Shown here piece by piece: positions 28,453-38,490 of a stretch of 64,000 nt of DNA (positions are counted from its first letter, which is position 1; the number at the start of each line of letters is the position of its first letter). Source of the stretch: CAYUTA01 sp964447605 (GTDB lineage Bacteria; Bacillota; Clostridia; Christensenellales; CAG-138); the NCBI GenBank assembly GCA_964447605.1, contig CAYUTA010000001.1, positions 25,640 to 89,639 on the forward strand. Reading direction: 5' to 3'. Both the position numbers and the translations under genes were made by a program. Below the pieces are notes generated by a model. It was not told the DNA's origin. It searched no databases and worked only from the letters and a program-made list of their open reading frames with translations.

Positions 28453-28923
28453 GTGTTTCAGATTGGCGAACTGGTCTGTTATCCCATGCACGGCGTTGGC
28501 GTGGTGGAATCCATAGAGGAACAATCCGTACTCGGAGAAACCACGCAGTACTATATGCTCCGTTTCGTCATGGGCAGAATGACCGCGATGGTGCCGGTTG
28601 CGTCCGCCGAAACGGTGGGACTTCGGCCGCTCGTGGATGCGGTCAGCTGTGACCGCGTGGTCAGCTTTCTGCGTGAGGAAAACTGCTCCGAGGAAAGTGA
28701 CAACTGGAACCAGCGGTATCGCGACAATCTGGACAAGCTGCGCGCGGGCGATATCTTTGCCGTAGCGGACGTGGTCAAATGCCTCATCCGCCGCGATCAG
28801 GAGAAAGGACTGTCGACCGGTGAACGGAAGATGTTTCTAACCGCCAGACAGGTTCTGGTTGCGGAGCTGGCGGCGTCAAGCGGAAAGGAGGAAAGCGAAT
28901 TTCTACCCCTAGTCGGGGGATAA
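28453..28923 (+). CDS. carD: CarD/CdnL-family RNA polymerase-binding regulator
   Basis: A 156-residue protein starting MFQIGELVCYPMHGVGVV, the Tudor-like RNA-polymerase interaction domain of CarD/CdnL/TRCF, followed by a helical C-terminal DNA-contact domain. It stabilises open promoter complexes. The GTG at 28453 behind AAAGGGCGG is preferred; the frame is open upstream without domain sequence. Followed by yacL after 21 nt, a common pairing in Firmicutes. Confidence 0.9.
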   Translation: MFQIGELVCYPMHGVGVVESIEEQSVLGETTQYYMLRFVMGRMTAMVPVASAETVGLRPLVDAVSCDRVVSFLREENCSEESDNWNQRYRDNLDKLRAGDIFAVADVVKCLIRRDQEKGLSTGERKMFLTARQVLVAELAASSGKEESEFLPLVGG

Positions 28924-28944
28924 ACAGAATACGCCAATCATTGC

Positions 28945-30015
28945 ATGCGAAAGGTATGGAGATTCGTAATTGCTTTGGTCGGGCTTGGCATTGGCTGCGG
29001 GATCGTCGCGCTGATTTTATACAACGTCAAATTCCCGGGCTATGAATATGTCATGCGGTACACGACCAATACAGGCGTTTTGATCGGCATCTACGTGCTT
29101 GTGGGCTTTTCATCCGGACTTATTTTTTATATTATCTCGCCCAAGCTGATCGATGCGACGGAGGCCTGTTTCCAGAAATTTGAGAATCGGCTGACCGAAA
29201 TGCCCGCGCTGGACATTCTTTTTGGCGTAATCGGCATCATGCTCGGTCTGTTGCTTGCTTTCTTACTCGGCCTGATTGTCAGGATGATTGACGTGCCGGT
29301 GCTGTCGGAAATCATTACGCTGGCGCTGTATCTGCTGTGCGGCTATTATGGCGGCTGCATCGGCGTGACGCGGCGCCGGGAATTCATCAACGGGCTGCGC
29401 AGGGGGGCGGGCAAGGACGGCGCCGTGCGTCCCAAGGTGCTCGACACCAGCGTTATCATAGACGGGCGTATTTTTGACGTATGCAAAACGGGGTTTATTG
29501 AAGGAACGCTGATTGTGCCCTCTTTTGTGCTCAAAGAACTGCGTCACATTGCCGACAGCGCGGATGCGATGAAGCGGAATCGTGGCAGACGCGGGCTCGA
29601 TATCATCCAGTCCATGCAGCAGGAGTTGACCCAGCCGGTCGAAATTGAAGAGCGCGACTATGACGACGCCGACGAGGTGGATCTCAAGCTGCTGCGGCTG
29701 GCGCTGGATCTTGACGGCGTGCTGGTGACCAACGATTACAATCTGAACAAGGTCGCGGCAGTGCAGAACACGGCGGTGCTCAATATCAACGACCTTGCGG
29801 GCGCGCTGCGGCCGGTGTTGCTGCCGGGCGAGGAGCTTGCGCTTGCCATTGTCAGAGAAGGCAAGGAGTCGGGGCAGGGCGTGGGGTATCTCGAGGACGG
29901 CACGATGGTCATTGTCGAGGGCGGGCGCAGGCGGATTGGCGAAACCGCGGAGCTGATTGTAACCAGCGCGCTGCAAACCTCGGCGGGGCGCATGATATTT
30001 GCCAAGCTGAAGTAG
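28945..30015 (+). CDS. yacL: PIN/TRAM-domain membrane protein YacL
   Basis: A 356-residue protein: four N-terminal membrane helices (to about residue 145), a PIN nuclease-like domain (KVLDTSVIIDGRIFDV with the first acidic residue, and VTNDYNLNKVA later) and a C-terminal TRAM segment (ending ALQTSAGRMIFAKLK). B. subtilis YacL is the named homologue; its precise RNA target is unclear. The isoprenoid genes ispD/ispF that often follow are absent here. Confidence 0.9.
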   Translation: MRKVWRFVIALVGLGIGCGIVALILYNVKFPGYEYVMRYTTNTGVLIGIYVLVGFSSGLIFYIISPKLIDATEACFQKFENRLTEMPALDILFGVIGIMLGLLLAFLLGLIVRMIDVPVLSEIITLALYLLCGYYGGCIGVTRRREFINGLRRGAGKDGAVRPKVLDTSVIIDGRIFDVCKTGFIEGTLIVPSFVLKELRHIADSADAMKRNRGRRGLDIIQSMQQELTQPVEIEERDYDDADEVDLKLLRLALDLDGVLVTNDYNLNKVAAVQNTAVLNINDLAGALRPVLLPGEELALAIVREGKESGQGVGYLEDGTMVIVEGGRRRIGETAELIVTSALQTSAGRMIFAKLK

Positions 30016-30067
30016 CGCGGCAATTCGGCTTGGACGCGGCAAAAGTCCTGTTTTTATGCCAAATTGC

Positions 30068-30097
30068 TTGACAGATGTTTGCGCGTTCCACTATAAT
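30068..30097 (+). promoter_or_regulatory. Sigma-A promoter for rpmH-rnpA
   Basis: TTGACA (30068-30073), 18-nt spacer, TATAAT (30092-30097), about 100 nt before rpmH. Confidence 0.8.
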
Positions 30098-30196
30098 AGC
30101 TAAGGCTATTAACGTGCGGGTAATCGCCCATGCGGTAATATAAACATGGCAGGGCAGCCTGCACATTTTGAATTTACGTAAGTGAGGTGAAATGGG

Positions 30197-30331
30197 ATGG
30201 TACGTACCTATCAGCCCAAGAAACGGCAGCGCAGCAAAGTGCACGGTTTTCGTAAGCGCATGAAGACGGCGGACGGTCGCAACGTGCTAAAAAGGAGACG
30301 CGCAAAGGGCCGTAAGGTTCTGAGCGCATAA
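30197..30331 (+). CDS. rpmH: 50S ribosomal protein L34
   Basis: A 44-residue very basic protein beginning [18 protein letters not shown] and ending [10 protein letters not shown], the L34 pattern. AGTGAGGTG precedes the ATG; the ATG at 30192 is out of frame. Followed 112 nt later by rnpA, as nearly always in bacteria. dnaA is not upstream here, so the classic origin neighbourhood is rearranged. Confidence 0.97.
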   Translation: MVRTYQPKKRQRSKVHGFRKRMKTADGRNVLKRRRAKGRKVLSA

Positions 30332-30442
30332 ACTTCTGCAATCGATTGTACCCAACACACAAGCGCTTGCGGCGGGCATTTGCTTGCCGCAAGCTTTTTT
30401 CAAACGGGGCGCGCGCGTCCCATCGGGGGCGAACGGGCAAGG

Positions 30443-30793
30443 GTGAAGCGAGCCGATTCCTTAAAACGAAAAAAGGAATTCCGATATACCTACCGGGTTG
30501 GAAAGTCGCAGGCCAACCGGTTTTGTGCGCTGGTTTTTGCGGGCAATCGTACGGGAAGCGTCAAAGTCGGCTTTTCTGTCAGCAAGAAAATTGGCAACAG
30601 CGTGTGCCGTAACCGCGTGAAGCGGCGCATGCGCGAGGCGGTAACGCCGCTGATCCCGTCCATTTCCGGCGGACATAACGTGATCTTTATTGCACGGGAA
30701 GCGGTCATTGACGCGCCGTTTGAAGAACTATGTACAAGCATGCGCGCGTTATTAAGCCGCGCCGGCCTGCTGCTGCGGGAGGGACCGGCGTGA
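30443..30793 (+). CDS. rnpA: Ribonuclease P protein component
   Basis: A 116-residue protein. The GTG start gives [17 protein letters not shown] at the N terminus, and the conserved RNR motif ([15 protein letters not shown]) follows. It binds the RNase P RNA and aids tRNA 5' processing. Its TGA overlaps the yidD GTG by 4 nt. The frame is open upstream of 30443 but lacks family sequence there. Confidence 0.94.
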   Translation: MKRADSLKRKKEFRYTYRVGKSQANRFCALVFAGNRTGSVKVGFSVSKKIGNSVCRNRVKRRMREAVTPLIPSISGGHNVIFIAREAVIDAPFEELCTSMRALLSRAGLLLREGPA

Positions 30794-30999
30794 AGCGGGC
30801 GTTGCTGTGGTTGATTCACGGTTATCGGAACTACATTTCTCCGGGGCTTCGGCCCTGCTGCCGTTTTACGCCCACGTGTTCGCAATACGCGCTCGAGGCC
30901 ATTGAAAAATACGGCGCGTGTAAGGGGCTTGGACTTGCCGTCCGGCGCGTCCTGCGGTGCAATCCGTTTTCCAAAGGCGGGTACGACCCCGTTAAGTAG
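30790..30999 (+). CDS. yidD: Membrane protein insertion efficiency factor YidD
   Basis: A 69-residue protein with a GTG start overlapping rnpA. The family cysteines and motif [15 protein letters not shown], then [17 protein letters not shown], are present. It is proposed to aid YidC-dependent membrane insertion. Order rpmH-rnpA-yidD-yidC is preserved. Confidence 0.95.
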   Translation: MKRALLWLIHGYRNYISPGLRPCCRFTPTCSQYALEAIEKYGACKGLGLAVRRVLRCNPFSKGGYDPVK

Positions 31000-31039
31000 T
31001 TTTAAACAGGTTTTATACAACTCGGGAGGAGGGAAATCC

Positions 31040-32053
31040 TTGCAAGGAGATTTCTTTTTAACACAGTGGGCTTTTCTTGGCATGCGCTGGCTTTATGAAA
31101 CGCTGACCAACGAGAGCATCTTTTTTACCATCCTAATCTCTACGCTTATTGTTCGCGGTCTGTCGCTGGTCGGCGACATCAAATCGCGCAAATCCTCAAT
31201 GAAGATGCAGGCCGTGCAGCCGCAGCTGGAAAAACTGCGAAAAAAATACGAGCACGATCCGCAGAAGCTGAACATCGAGCAGCGTAAATTCATGAAGGAA
31301 AACAACGTCAGCATGATGGGGGGCTGCCTGCCCATGCTCATCACCATGCCGCTGTTTTTCATCTTTATCGCGGCGTTCCGGCAGTGGGGCAACGAAATGA
31401 TGGTCAAGCTTATCATCACGCTTGAACAGAACGAGCAGGCCGGACTTGAGATGTTTGAAAAGTTCAGGTTCCTCTGGGTCAACAATCTGTGGCAGCCGGA
31501 CAGCGGCCTTGCGCCGGTCATCCAGTCGGCGAGCGAATTCTTCGGCAAGGCCAACGAAACGCTGCCGAAGCTGTTGTATTTTGAGGAGAACCCGCTTGCG
31601 CTGCAAAGGTTTGTCGACCTTGGCTTCTTTGTCAACAACGGCGGCGCGTATGCCCTGGCCGAGGTGACCGATTCGGTCACGGCGAGCTATAACGCCATTG
31701 TGCAGCCGTGCGTCGACCTGTACGGCGGCTTCAACAACGGCTGGTTCATCCTTCCGCTGCTTGCCGGCGGCACAATGTTCCTGTCAAGCTGGATCATGCA
31801 GCGCAATCAGCCGAAGAATGACGCAACGGCCGGCTCGGGCAAGCTGATGATGTATCTGTTCCCACTGATGTCGGTATGGTTCTGCATGACGTATAACGCC
31901 AGCTTCGCGCTGTACTGGTCGCTGAGCAGCATTATCTCCGTCATTTCAACATTCTTCATCAACAAGGCGCTGGCCAGGGAGCATCCAAACGGCATACTGC
32001 CGGGCACGGAGGCCAAGGCGGGCGGCATTAAGAAAGAAGGTTCGAAAAAATGA
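31040..32053 (+). CDS. yidC: Membrane protein insertase YidC
   Basis: A 337-residue insertase of the shorter Gram-positive type. Helices are visible around residues 20-40, in the MGGCLPMLITMPLFFIFIAAF segment, and three more toward the C-terminus, with the charged cytoplasmic loop between. A TTG start at 31040 follows GGGAGGAGGG; the frame is open further upstream inside the yidD gene. A basic C-terminal tail may contact the ribosome. Overlaps khpB by 4 nt. Confidence 0.94.
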   Translation: MQGDFFLTQWAFLGMRWLYETLTNESIFFTILISTLIVRGLSLVGDIKSRKSSMKMQAVQPQLEKLRKKYEHDPQKLNIEQRKFMKENNVSMMGGCLPMLITMPLFFIFIAAFRQWGNEMMVKLIITLEQNEQAGLEMFEKFRFLWVNNLWQPDSGLAPVIQSASEFFGKANETLPKLLYFEENPLALQRFVDLGFFVNNGGAYALAEVTDSVTASYNAIVQPCVDLYGGFNNGWFILPLLAGGTMFLSSWIMQRNQPKNDATAGSGKLMMYLFPLMSVWFCMTYNASFALYWSLSSIISVISTFFINKALAREHPNGILPGTEAKAGGIKKEGSKK

Positions 32054-32874
32054 GAAGCATGGAGTTTTCCGGCCGTACTGTGGACGAGGCCATCTTTCAC
32101 GGTATGACCGAGATGGGCGTGACGATCGACGAAGTGGAGATTGAAACGCTGCAAATGGAAAGCAAGGGCCTGTTCGGCCTTGGCGCCAAGGAGGCCGTCG
32201 TGCGGCTGACCGAGCGTGAGGTGCCGCTGGTGATGGAGATGGAACAGGTGTTTCGCAGGGAGGAGGCCAATGCCGCCACCAGGCGTGACGGCCGCCCCCG
32301 CCGCGATCACCGCGACCGCCGGGACGGAGGGCACAGGGACGGCGGCCGCCGGGCTGACCGGAGCGGCGATTCCTATGAAAACGGCGCGTCTGCAATGATG
32401 TACGATTACAGCGAGGAGCTTGCGGCCAATACGCCGTGCGCGGTGTTTTTAAGCGGGCTGCTGGAAAAGATGGGCGTTGCGGCCAAAGTGCTTGCCGCGG
32501 AAACGGACAACGGCCTGCGCCTGTGCATTGATGCAAACACAATGGGCCTCCTCATTGGCCGCCGCGGCGAGACGCTCGACGCGCTGCAATATATCGTTTC
32601 GCTTTACGCCAACAAGAACCGCAGGGAGGACGGCTATCTGCGCGTCACGCTGGACACGGAGGGCTACCGTTTGCGGCGGGAGGAGACGCTTTGCCGCCTT
32701 GCCCGCAAAAATGCCGTTCGTGCGCGTCAGACGGGCAGGCCGGTTGCAATGGAACCCATGAATCCCTATGAACGCCGGGTGTTGCATAGCGCCCTGCAGG
32801 GCTTTAACGGCGTTACAACGCGCAGCGAGGGCGAGGAACCAAATCGTCACGTGGTCATCCTGCCGGACCGGTAG
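32050..32874 (+). CDS. khpB: RNA-binding protein KhpB (Jag/EloR)
   Basis: A 274-residue RNA-binding protein: Jag_N domain (MEFSGRTVDEAIFHG, residues 4-50), an Arg/Asp-rich unstructured linker (about residues 75-115), a KH domain (LLIGRRGETLDALQYIVSL) and an R3H domain (MNPYERRVLHSALQG). Known to pair with KhpA and influence cell division/elongation in Firmicutes. ATG overlaps the yidC stop. Confidence 0.94.
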   Translation: MRSMEFSGRTVDEAIFHGMTEMGVTIDEVEIETLQMESKGLFGLGAKEAVVRLTEREVPLVMEMEQVFRREEANAATRRDGRPRRDHRDRRDGGHRDGGRRADRSGDSYENGASAMMYDYSEELAANTPCAVFLSGLLEKMGVAAKVLAAETDNGLRLCIDANTMGLLIGRRGETLDALQYIVSLYANKNRREDGYLRVTLDTEGYRLRREETLCRLARKNAVRARQTGRPVAMEPMNPYERRVLHSALQGFNGVTTRSEGEEPNRHVVILPDR

Positions 32875-32945
32875 CCAGGCGCTGTCGGAAGCATATGCCG
32901 TTTGGTATACGCGCCCGACGCGTGATGGTTCACTCTGGCGAGTAG

Positions 32946-32976
32946 CATGGACGGGACGCATCCCCGTCCATGTTTT
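32946..32976 (+). terminator. Rho-independent terminator after khpB
   Basis: CATGGACGGG and CCCGTCCATG pair with a 7-nt loop and are followed by TTTT. It lies just before the mnmE start, so mnmE transcription may depend on read-through. Confidence 0.7.
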
Positions 32977-33003
32977 CGCATGGCTGGTAAGGGAGGCGGA
33001 TTC

Positions 33004-34332
33004 TTGGAAAACGATACCATATACGCGCCGTCGTCGGCCATTGGGGGGGCGATTGCGGTGCTGCGTGTGTCCGGCCCGGAAGCATGCAGGGCTGCGGAGC
33101 TATTTGACCGCAATGTAACAAAATCGCCGCAAAAGCTGCTGTTTACGCGCGCCCTCGACCACGGAGAGGTCGTTGACGACTGCATGGCCGTCTATCTCCC
33201 CGCACCGCGCACCTATACGGGCGAGGACATGTTTGAAATCAACTGCCACGGCGGTATGCAGACCGTCCAGCGCCTGCTCGGCATGCTGGGGACGCTCGGA
33301 TTTCGTCCTGCGGAGGGCGGCGAGTTTACCAAGCGGGCGTTTTTAAACAATAAGATGGATTTATCCCAGGCGGAAGCGGTGATGGACCTCATCACCGCGG
33401 AGGCGGAGCAGAGCCGGAAGGCCGCCATACTGCAATTGCATGGCGGCGTCAGCCGCGAGGTGGAGGCGGTGGAGCGGCTTTTGATGGATGCGCTCAGCGG
33501 GATCGACGCGGCGATCGACTATCCGGACGAAGCTGAGGACGATGCGTATGCGGACGTGCCGCAGGCGCTTGAAGCGGCCTCTGCACGGATCGAAGCGCTG
33601 CTTTGGGAAGGCAGGCGGGGGCGTGTGCTGCGCGACGGGGTGCGCGTGGCGTTTCTCGGCAGGCCGAACGTTGGGAAATCTTCGCTGATGAACGCGCTTT
33701 TGGGCGAGGACCGCGCTATTGTAACGTCTGCGGCAGGCACGACGCGCGACGTGCTGGAGGAACGCGTATCCTTTTCCGGCGTGCCGGTGCGACTGCTCGA
33801 CACGGCCGGCCTGCGGGAAGCCGCCGACGAGGCGGAACGCATTGGCGTGGACCGCGCGCGCACGGTGATGCGCACATGCGACGTGCATTGCCTGGTGCTT
33901 GACGGCAGCGTGTCCCTTGAAGAGGAAGACCGCCGCCTGCTTGCAGAAACCGATGGCGCGCTGCGCGTGGTTTTGCTGAACAAATGCGACCTGCCGTGCG
34001 CGGACGATGCAGACGGGCGGCAGGCGGCGCTGCCCGGGGACGCGCTGCGCGTTTCCGCGGCGACGGGAGAGGGGCTCGATGCGTTCAAGGCGCGCATTCT
34101 GGCCCTTGCCGCGCCGGAGCACATGAATTGCGGCTGCATCACCAACGAGCGGCACCTGCGGTTGCTCGAGCAGGCGCGGGAAGCGCTGCGGCAGGCGAGC
34201 CTGACAGCGGAACTGGACTGCCAGGCGACGGATATTCGAAGCGCGCTGCACCACCTGGGCGGCATCACGGGTACGGATGTGGACGCATGTGTAATAGACC
34301 GCATTTTTGAGCGCTTCTGCGTGGGGAAGTAG
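33004..34332 (+). CDS. mnmE: tRNA modification GTPase MnmE
   Basis: A 442-residue enzyme: N-terminal folate-binding domain (YAPSSAIGGAIAVLRVSGPEA), helical domain, and an inserted G domain with GRPNVGKSS (P-loop), DTAGL and NKCD, ending in the invariant CVIDRIFERFCVGK with the catalytic Cys. It works with MnmG to form cmnm5U34 on tRNAs; mnmG is not adjacent here. A TTG start behind GGGAGGCGG is inferred. Confidence 0.95.
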   Translation: MENDTIYAPSSAIGGAIAVLRVSGPEACRAAELFDRNVTKSPQKLLFTRALDHGEVVDDCMAVYLPAPRTYTGEDMFEINCHGGMQTVQRLLGMLGTLGFRPAEGGEFTKRAFLNNKMDLSQAEAVMDLITAEAEQSRKAAILQLHGGVSREVEAVERLLMDALSGIDAAIDYPDEAEDDAYADVPQALEAASARIEALLWEGRRGRVLRDGVRVAFLGRPNVGKSSLMNALLGEDRAIVTSAAGTTRDVLEERVSFSGVPVRLLDTAGLREAADEAERIGVDRARTVMRTCDVHCLVLDGSVSLEEEDRRLLAETDGALRVVLLNKCDLPCADDADGRQAALPGDALRVSAATGEGLDAFKARILALAAPEHMNCGCITNERHLRLLEQAREALRQASLTAELDCQATDIRSALHHLGGITGTDVDACVIDRIFERFCVGK

Positions 34333-34347
34333 GGGGGACAAACCGGC

Positions 34348-34385
34348 GCGGCGGCCCTATGTGCGGCCGTTCCGCCGCCATTTTT
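34348..34385 (+). terminator. Terminator after mnmE
   Basis: GCGGCGG (34348-34354) and CCGCCGC (34372-34378) pair around a 17-nt loop, followed by five T residues. Confidence 0.65.
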
Positions 34386-34541
34386 CCAGGCGGCGCTTAT
34401 GGGATGCGGTACGGGAAACGCACTTTTGCTCCACCCCTGCCCGTGTGCTTTTATGGTGAAAGCGCGGGCGGCGCAGGCAATGACCATGTGTGGGCGGAAT
34501 GCATAGTATAAGGTATTCGGCTACAATGGAGTGACAGGACT

Positions 34542-35687
34542 ATGATCTATTTGGATAATAGCGCGACAACGTGCGTACTGCCCGAGGCGGCGGACGCAGC
34601 ATATGCCGCCATGACGGAAAGCTACTATAACCCCTCCGCGGCGTATGCTCCGGCGGTAGCTGCCGAGCGGACGGTGAACGCCTGCCGCGCACGGCTTGCC
34701 GACGCGCTTGGACACGGCGCGGACGAGGTGTATTATACATCCGGCGGCACGGAGTCGAACAACACCGCCATTTTCGGCGCGATTGCGCCGGTGCGCGGGA
34801 AGAAGCGCATCATCACCTGCATGACGGAGCATCCGTCTGTATACAATGTGTTTCGTGCGCTTGAGAACCGCGAGGATATCGAGACCGTATACATTGGGAC
34901 GGATGAAACGGGCGCGTCGGATTTGAGAGCGCTGGCCGATGCGCTGACGCAGAACACGGCGCTGGTGTCGCTGATGCACGTTAACAACGAAACGGGCGCG
35001 ATTACCGATATTGCCGCCGCGGGCGCGCTGATCCGCCGCGGCGCGCAAAACGCGCTGTTCCACGTCGACGGCGTACAGGCTTTTTGCAAGCTGCCGTTTG
35101 CCGGCGTGCCGTGCGATCTGTACAGCGTCAGCGCGCATAAATTCCACGCGCCAAAGGGTGTCGGCGCGCTGTACATAAAAAACGGCGCGCGCTTCGGCGG
35201 CGGTCTGATCGGCGGCGGACAGGAGCGCGGCGTGCGCAGCGGTACGATCAATGTACCCGGGGTTGTCGGCATGGACGCGGCGCTGACGCAGTATCGGAAG
35301 CATCATGCGGAGTGGATGAACAGAATGCGCGCGTGCAAGGAGCGGCTGGCTAAAAATTTGCTGACCATCGAGGACGTGTTTGTCAACGGCCCGCCGCTGG
35401 ACCGCGGGGCGGGGCATATTCTCAACATGTCGTTTGTCGGGGTGCGCGGCGAAACGCTGCTCAACGCGCTTTCCGAGCGGCAGGTGTGCGTGGCGATGGG
35501 CTCGGCCTGCTCGGCGCGCAAAAAAGGGAAAAACCGCGTGCTCAGCGCCATCGGCGTAACAAACGCGCGCCAGGACGGCGCAATCCGGTTCAGCTTCTGC
35601 CCCTTCAATACGGCGGAGGAAATGGATATCGTAGCGCAGCATATTGCGGAGCTGACCGCGTTTTTGCGCCGCTATCGCAAAAGATAG
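34542..35687 (+). CDS. Cysteine desulfurase (NifS/IscS type)
   Basis: A 381-residue PLP enzyme that moves sulfur from cysteine to a protein persulfide. The start is MIYLDNSATT; the PLP lysine lies in SAHKFHAPKG and the catalytic Cys in the loop GSACSARKKGK. It lies 104 nt before thiI, so it probably feeds sulfur to ThiI for s4U8 in tRNA or thiamine. An iscU-like scaffold is not next to it. Confidence 0.93.
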   Translation: MIYLDNSATTCVLPEAADAAYAAMTESYYNPSAAYAPAVAAERTVNACRARLADALGHGADEVYYTSGGTESNNTAIFGAIAPVRGKKRIITCMTEHPSVYNVFRALENREDIETVYIGTDETGASDLRALADALTQNTALVSLMHVNNETGAITDIAAAGALIRRGAQNALFHVDGVQAFCKLPFAGVPCDLYSVSAHKFHAPKGVGALYIKNGARFGGGLIGGGQERGVRSGTINVPGVVGMDAALTQYRKHHAEWMNRMRACKERLAKNLLTIEDVFVNGPPLDRGAGHILNMSFVGVRGETLLNALSERQVCVAMGSACSARKKGKNRVLSAIGVTNARQDGAIRFSFCPFNTAEEMDIVAQHIAELTAFLRRYRKR

Positions 35688-35791
35688 CGCGCGATGCGCG
35701 GCAAGATGAAAAATTGATGGCGGTGAACGTGCCGTCCGATATGCGCGGCGTTTATATGTCAATAGATTGCATGTGAAAAGGAGGTGTGCTT

Positions 35792-36964
35792 ATGGAATCG
35801 GTTCTGTTGGTCCGTTATGCGGAGATTCATTTAAAAGGGCTGAACCGCCCGTATTTTGAAAGCAGCCTGATGAAGCGCATCGAGCGCGCGCTTGCCCCGG
35901 ATACGGTCCGCGTGGTGCGCGAGCAGGGGCGCGTATTCGTTTTCGGCGTATCCGACGGACAGGTGGAGCGCGCCGCGGATAAGCTGACAAGGGTATTCGG
36001 CATCCATTCGGTCAGTCCCGCGCTTGCGGTGGGCAAGGAGTGGACGGAGATTCGCGAGGCCGCATTCCGGCTGGTCGGCGAAGCTGCCGGGCAGGAGGAA
36101 AACGGGAGCTTCAAGGTAATCGCGCGCCGGGCGGACAAGCGTTTTTTCATGCGCTCTGAAGAGATTTGCCGCACGCTGGGCGGCGAATTGCTTGAGGCGT
36201 ATCCACAGCTGCGGGTCGACGTGCACGCGCCCGTATGGAAGGTGGGCGTGGAAATACGGCAGAACCAGGCGTTCGTATACGTCCGGGAGTTGATGGGGCC
36301 CGGCGGAATGCCGGTGGGCTGCAACGGCCACGCCATGCTGCTGATTTCCGGCGGCATCGACAGTCCCGTGGCGGGGTACATGATCGCCAAGCGCGGCGTG
36401 CGGCTTTCGGCCGTACATTTTTACAGCTACCCGTATACCAGTCCCAAAGCGCGCGATAAGGTTGTGGAACTCACACGCATTGTCGCGGGGTATGCGGGCG
36501 ATATCATGCTGCATCTCGTCCCGTTCACGGAGATTCAGCTTGCCATCTATGAAAAGTGTCCGCAGAGTGAAACGACCATACTCATGCGCAGGCTTATGAT
36601 GCAGATTGCCGAACGGTTTGCGCTGCAGACGGGCGCGCAGGCACTGGTGACCGGCGAGGCGATCGGTCAGGTCGCAAGCCAAACCATCGAAAGCCTGACC
36701 GTAACCGAGGACGCGGTTGCGCTGCCGGTGTTTCGTCCGCTGATCGGGTTTGATAAGGAGGAGATCGTTGCGCGCGCCAAGGCCATCGGCTCGTTTGAAA
36801 CGTCGATTTTGCCGTACGAGGATTGCTGCACGGTGTTTGTCCCGCAGCACCCGGTGACCAGGCCGAAGCTAGAGACTTTGCGGGCGAGCGAGCGGATGGT
36901 GGACTTTGCGCCCATGATTGAAAAGGCAATGGCGGATACGGAAACGTTGCATGTTGAGGCGTAA
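35792..36964 (+). CDS. thiI: tRNA 4-thiouridine synthase ThiI
   Basis: A 390-residue enzyme that adenylates U8 of tRNA and adds sulfur. N-terminal ferredoxin-like/THUMP region (about 1-165), then the PP-loop SGGIDSPVAGYM. It ends after the AANH domain with a short CCTVFVPQHPVT segment and lacks the rhodanese domain of E. coli ThiI, as in most Firmicutes. AAAGGAGG precedes ATG 35792; a GTG at 35786 is less well placed. Confidence 0.94.
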   Translation: MESVLLVRYAEIHLKGLNRPYFESSLMKRIERALAPDTVRVVREQGRVFVFGVSDGQVERAADKLTRVFGIHSVSPALAVGKEWTEIREAAFRLVGEAAGQEENGSFKVIARRADKRFFMRSEEICRTLGGELLEAYPQLRVDVHAPVWKVGVEIRQNQAFVYVRELMGPGGMPVGCNGHAMLLISGGIDSPVAGYMIAKRGVRLSAVHFYSYPYTSPKARDKVVELTRIVAGYAGDIMLHLVPFTEIQLAIYEKCPQSETTILMRRLMMQIAERFALQTGAQALVTGEAIGQVASQTIESLTVTEDAVALPVFRPLIGFDKEEIVARAKAIGSFETSILPYEDCCTVFVPQHPVTRPKLETLRASERMVDFAPMIEKAMADTETLHVEA

Positions 36965-36985
36965 AGACATATCAACAGTTGATGT

Positions 36986-37019
36986 GAGCCGGTGGATACA
37001 ACATCGGCTCTTTGTTGTT
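36986..37019 (+). terminator. Terminator after thiI
   Basis: GAGCCGGTG and CATCGGCTC pair (one G-U) around a 7-nt loop and are followed by TTTGTTGTT. Confidence 0.65.
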
Positions 37020-37132
37020 ATTCGTAAAAATAAATAATATATAAAAAAATTGATAATATCTTTACATAAATGTGTTATTTCTGTTAATATTTTTATACAC
37101 CCGTCTTGGGAATTATCTGGAAGGAGCATATC

Positions 37133-38353
37133 ATGGAAAAGCAGAAGAAAAAACTCTCTTTGGCCGGCTGGATCGGTATCGCAATGGTGGCCGGTATTCT
37201 GGTGGGCCTGATCGGCATCTAGGCGCCGGGATTTGCCGAATTCACGACCAATTATCTCAAACCATTCGGCACGATCTTTATCAACCTGCTCAAGTTCATT
37301 GTTGTGCCGATCGTAATCCTGTCCATCGTGGACGGCATCATTTCGCTCAAGGACATCAAAAAGGTCGGCTCCATCGGCTGGAAAATCATTGTGTACTATT
37401 TGTGCACAACGGCGGTCGCAATTGTCATCGGTCTCATTTTCGCCAATATTTTCAAGGGCGCGTTCCCGGTATTGGACACGGCCGGTCTGGAGTATGAAGC
37501 CAAATCCGCAAACGTGATGGATACCATTGTGAACATCTTCCCGAGCAGCTTCTGGGGTCCGCTGGTCAGCGCGACCATGCTGCAGATCATCGTCATCGCA
37601 CTGTTTTTAGGCTTTGGCATCATTATGGCCGAGACGTTCGGCAAGTGGATTTCCAGCGCCAACGAAGTATTCATGAAGATCATGCTGATGATCATGAAAG
37701 TCGCTCCGATCGGCGTGTTCTGCATGATGGCATGGGTGATTGCCAATCAGGGCCCACAGATACTGGGCAGCCTTGCGCTCGTGTTGCTTGTGGCCTACCT
37801 CGGTTACATTGTGCACGCCGTCATCGTCTACTCTGTTGCGGTCAAGACGCTGGGCGGAGTAGGCCCCATCAAGTTCTTTAAGGGCATTGCGCCCGCGATG
37901 GCGTTTGCGTTCTCCTCCACCTCCTCGATTGCGACGCTGCCGATCACCAAGGAGTGCACCGACGAGCTTGGAGCAAACCCGACGGTCAGCAGCTTCACGC
38001 TTCCGCTGGGTGCGACCGTCAATATGGACGGCACGGCCATCTATATGGGCGTCTGCTCGATCTTTATCGCCTGCTGCTACGGCATCGACCTCACGATTGG
38101 CCAGATGCTGACCATCATCCTGACCGCAACGCTGGCCTCCATTGGAACGGCCGGAACCTCCGGCGCAGGCATGATTATGCTGACGATGGTGCTTACCAGC
38201 GTCGGAATCCCGATTGAGGGCATTGCCATCATCATGGGTATCGAACGTCTGTTCGATATGGGCCGCACCACAATCAACGTCGTGGGCGACGCCGCGGGCG
38301 CGCTGGTTGTCAGCAACTCCGAGGCCAAGAAGGCGAACCGGCAGAACAAGTAA
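37133..38353 (+). pseudogene. Dicarboxylate/amino acid:cation symporter with in-frame TAG at codon 30
   Basis: The ATG at 37133 follows GGAAGGAGC and opens a frame for a DAACS (GltP/DctA-type) transporter, but codon 30 (37220-37222) is TAG, in a position where TGG (Trp) would fit the context GI-x-APG. The same frame then continues uninterrupted to 38353 with family motifs, for example AFSSTSSIATLPI and NMDGTAIYMG. Translation may restart at a GTG at 37304, losing the first membrane helix. TAG is an ordinary stop elsewhere in this window. A possible promoter is TTTACA, 18 nt, TAATAT at 37061-37090. Confidence 0.8.
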
Positions 38354-38490
38354 CGTTCGGCACGATCCGGTTCTTAACATGGGACAGCTCCCAAGCGGCA
38401 ACCGTTTCCGCGGGGGATTTGCCGTCTTTGGAGAACTGTGGACTTTGCGGCAGATGCCCGTGGACGGGGTGCACTGCAAAACACCGGAGG

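Noticed and set aside
37220..37222. TAG as a sense codon for pyrrolysine
   Set aside because: TAG ends ordinary genes here (for example yacL at 30013-30015 and the cysteine desulfurase at 35685-35687), and the context suggests a mutated TGG.
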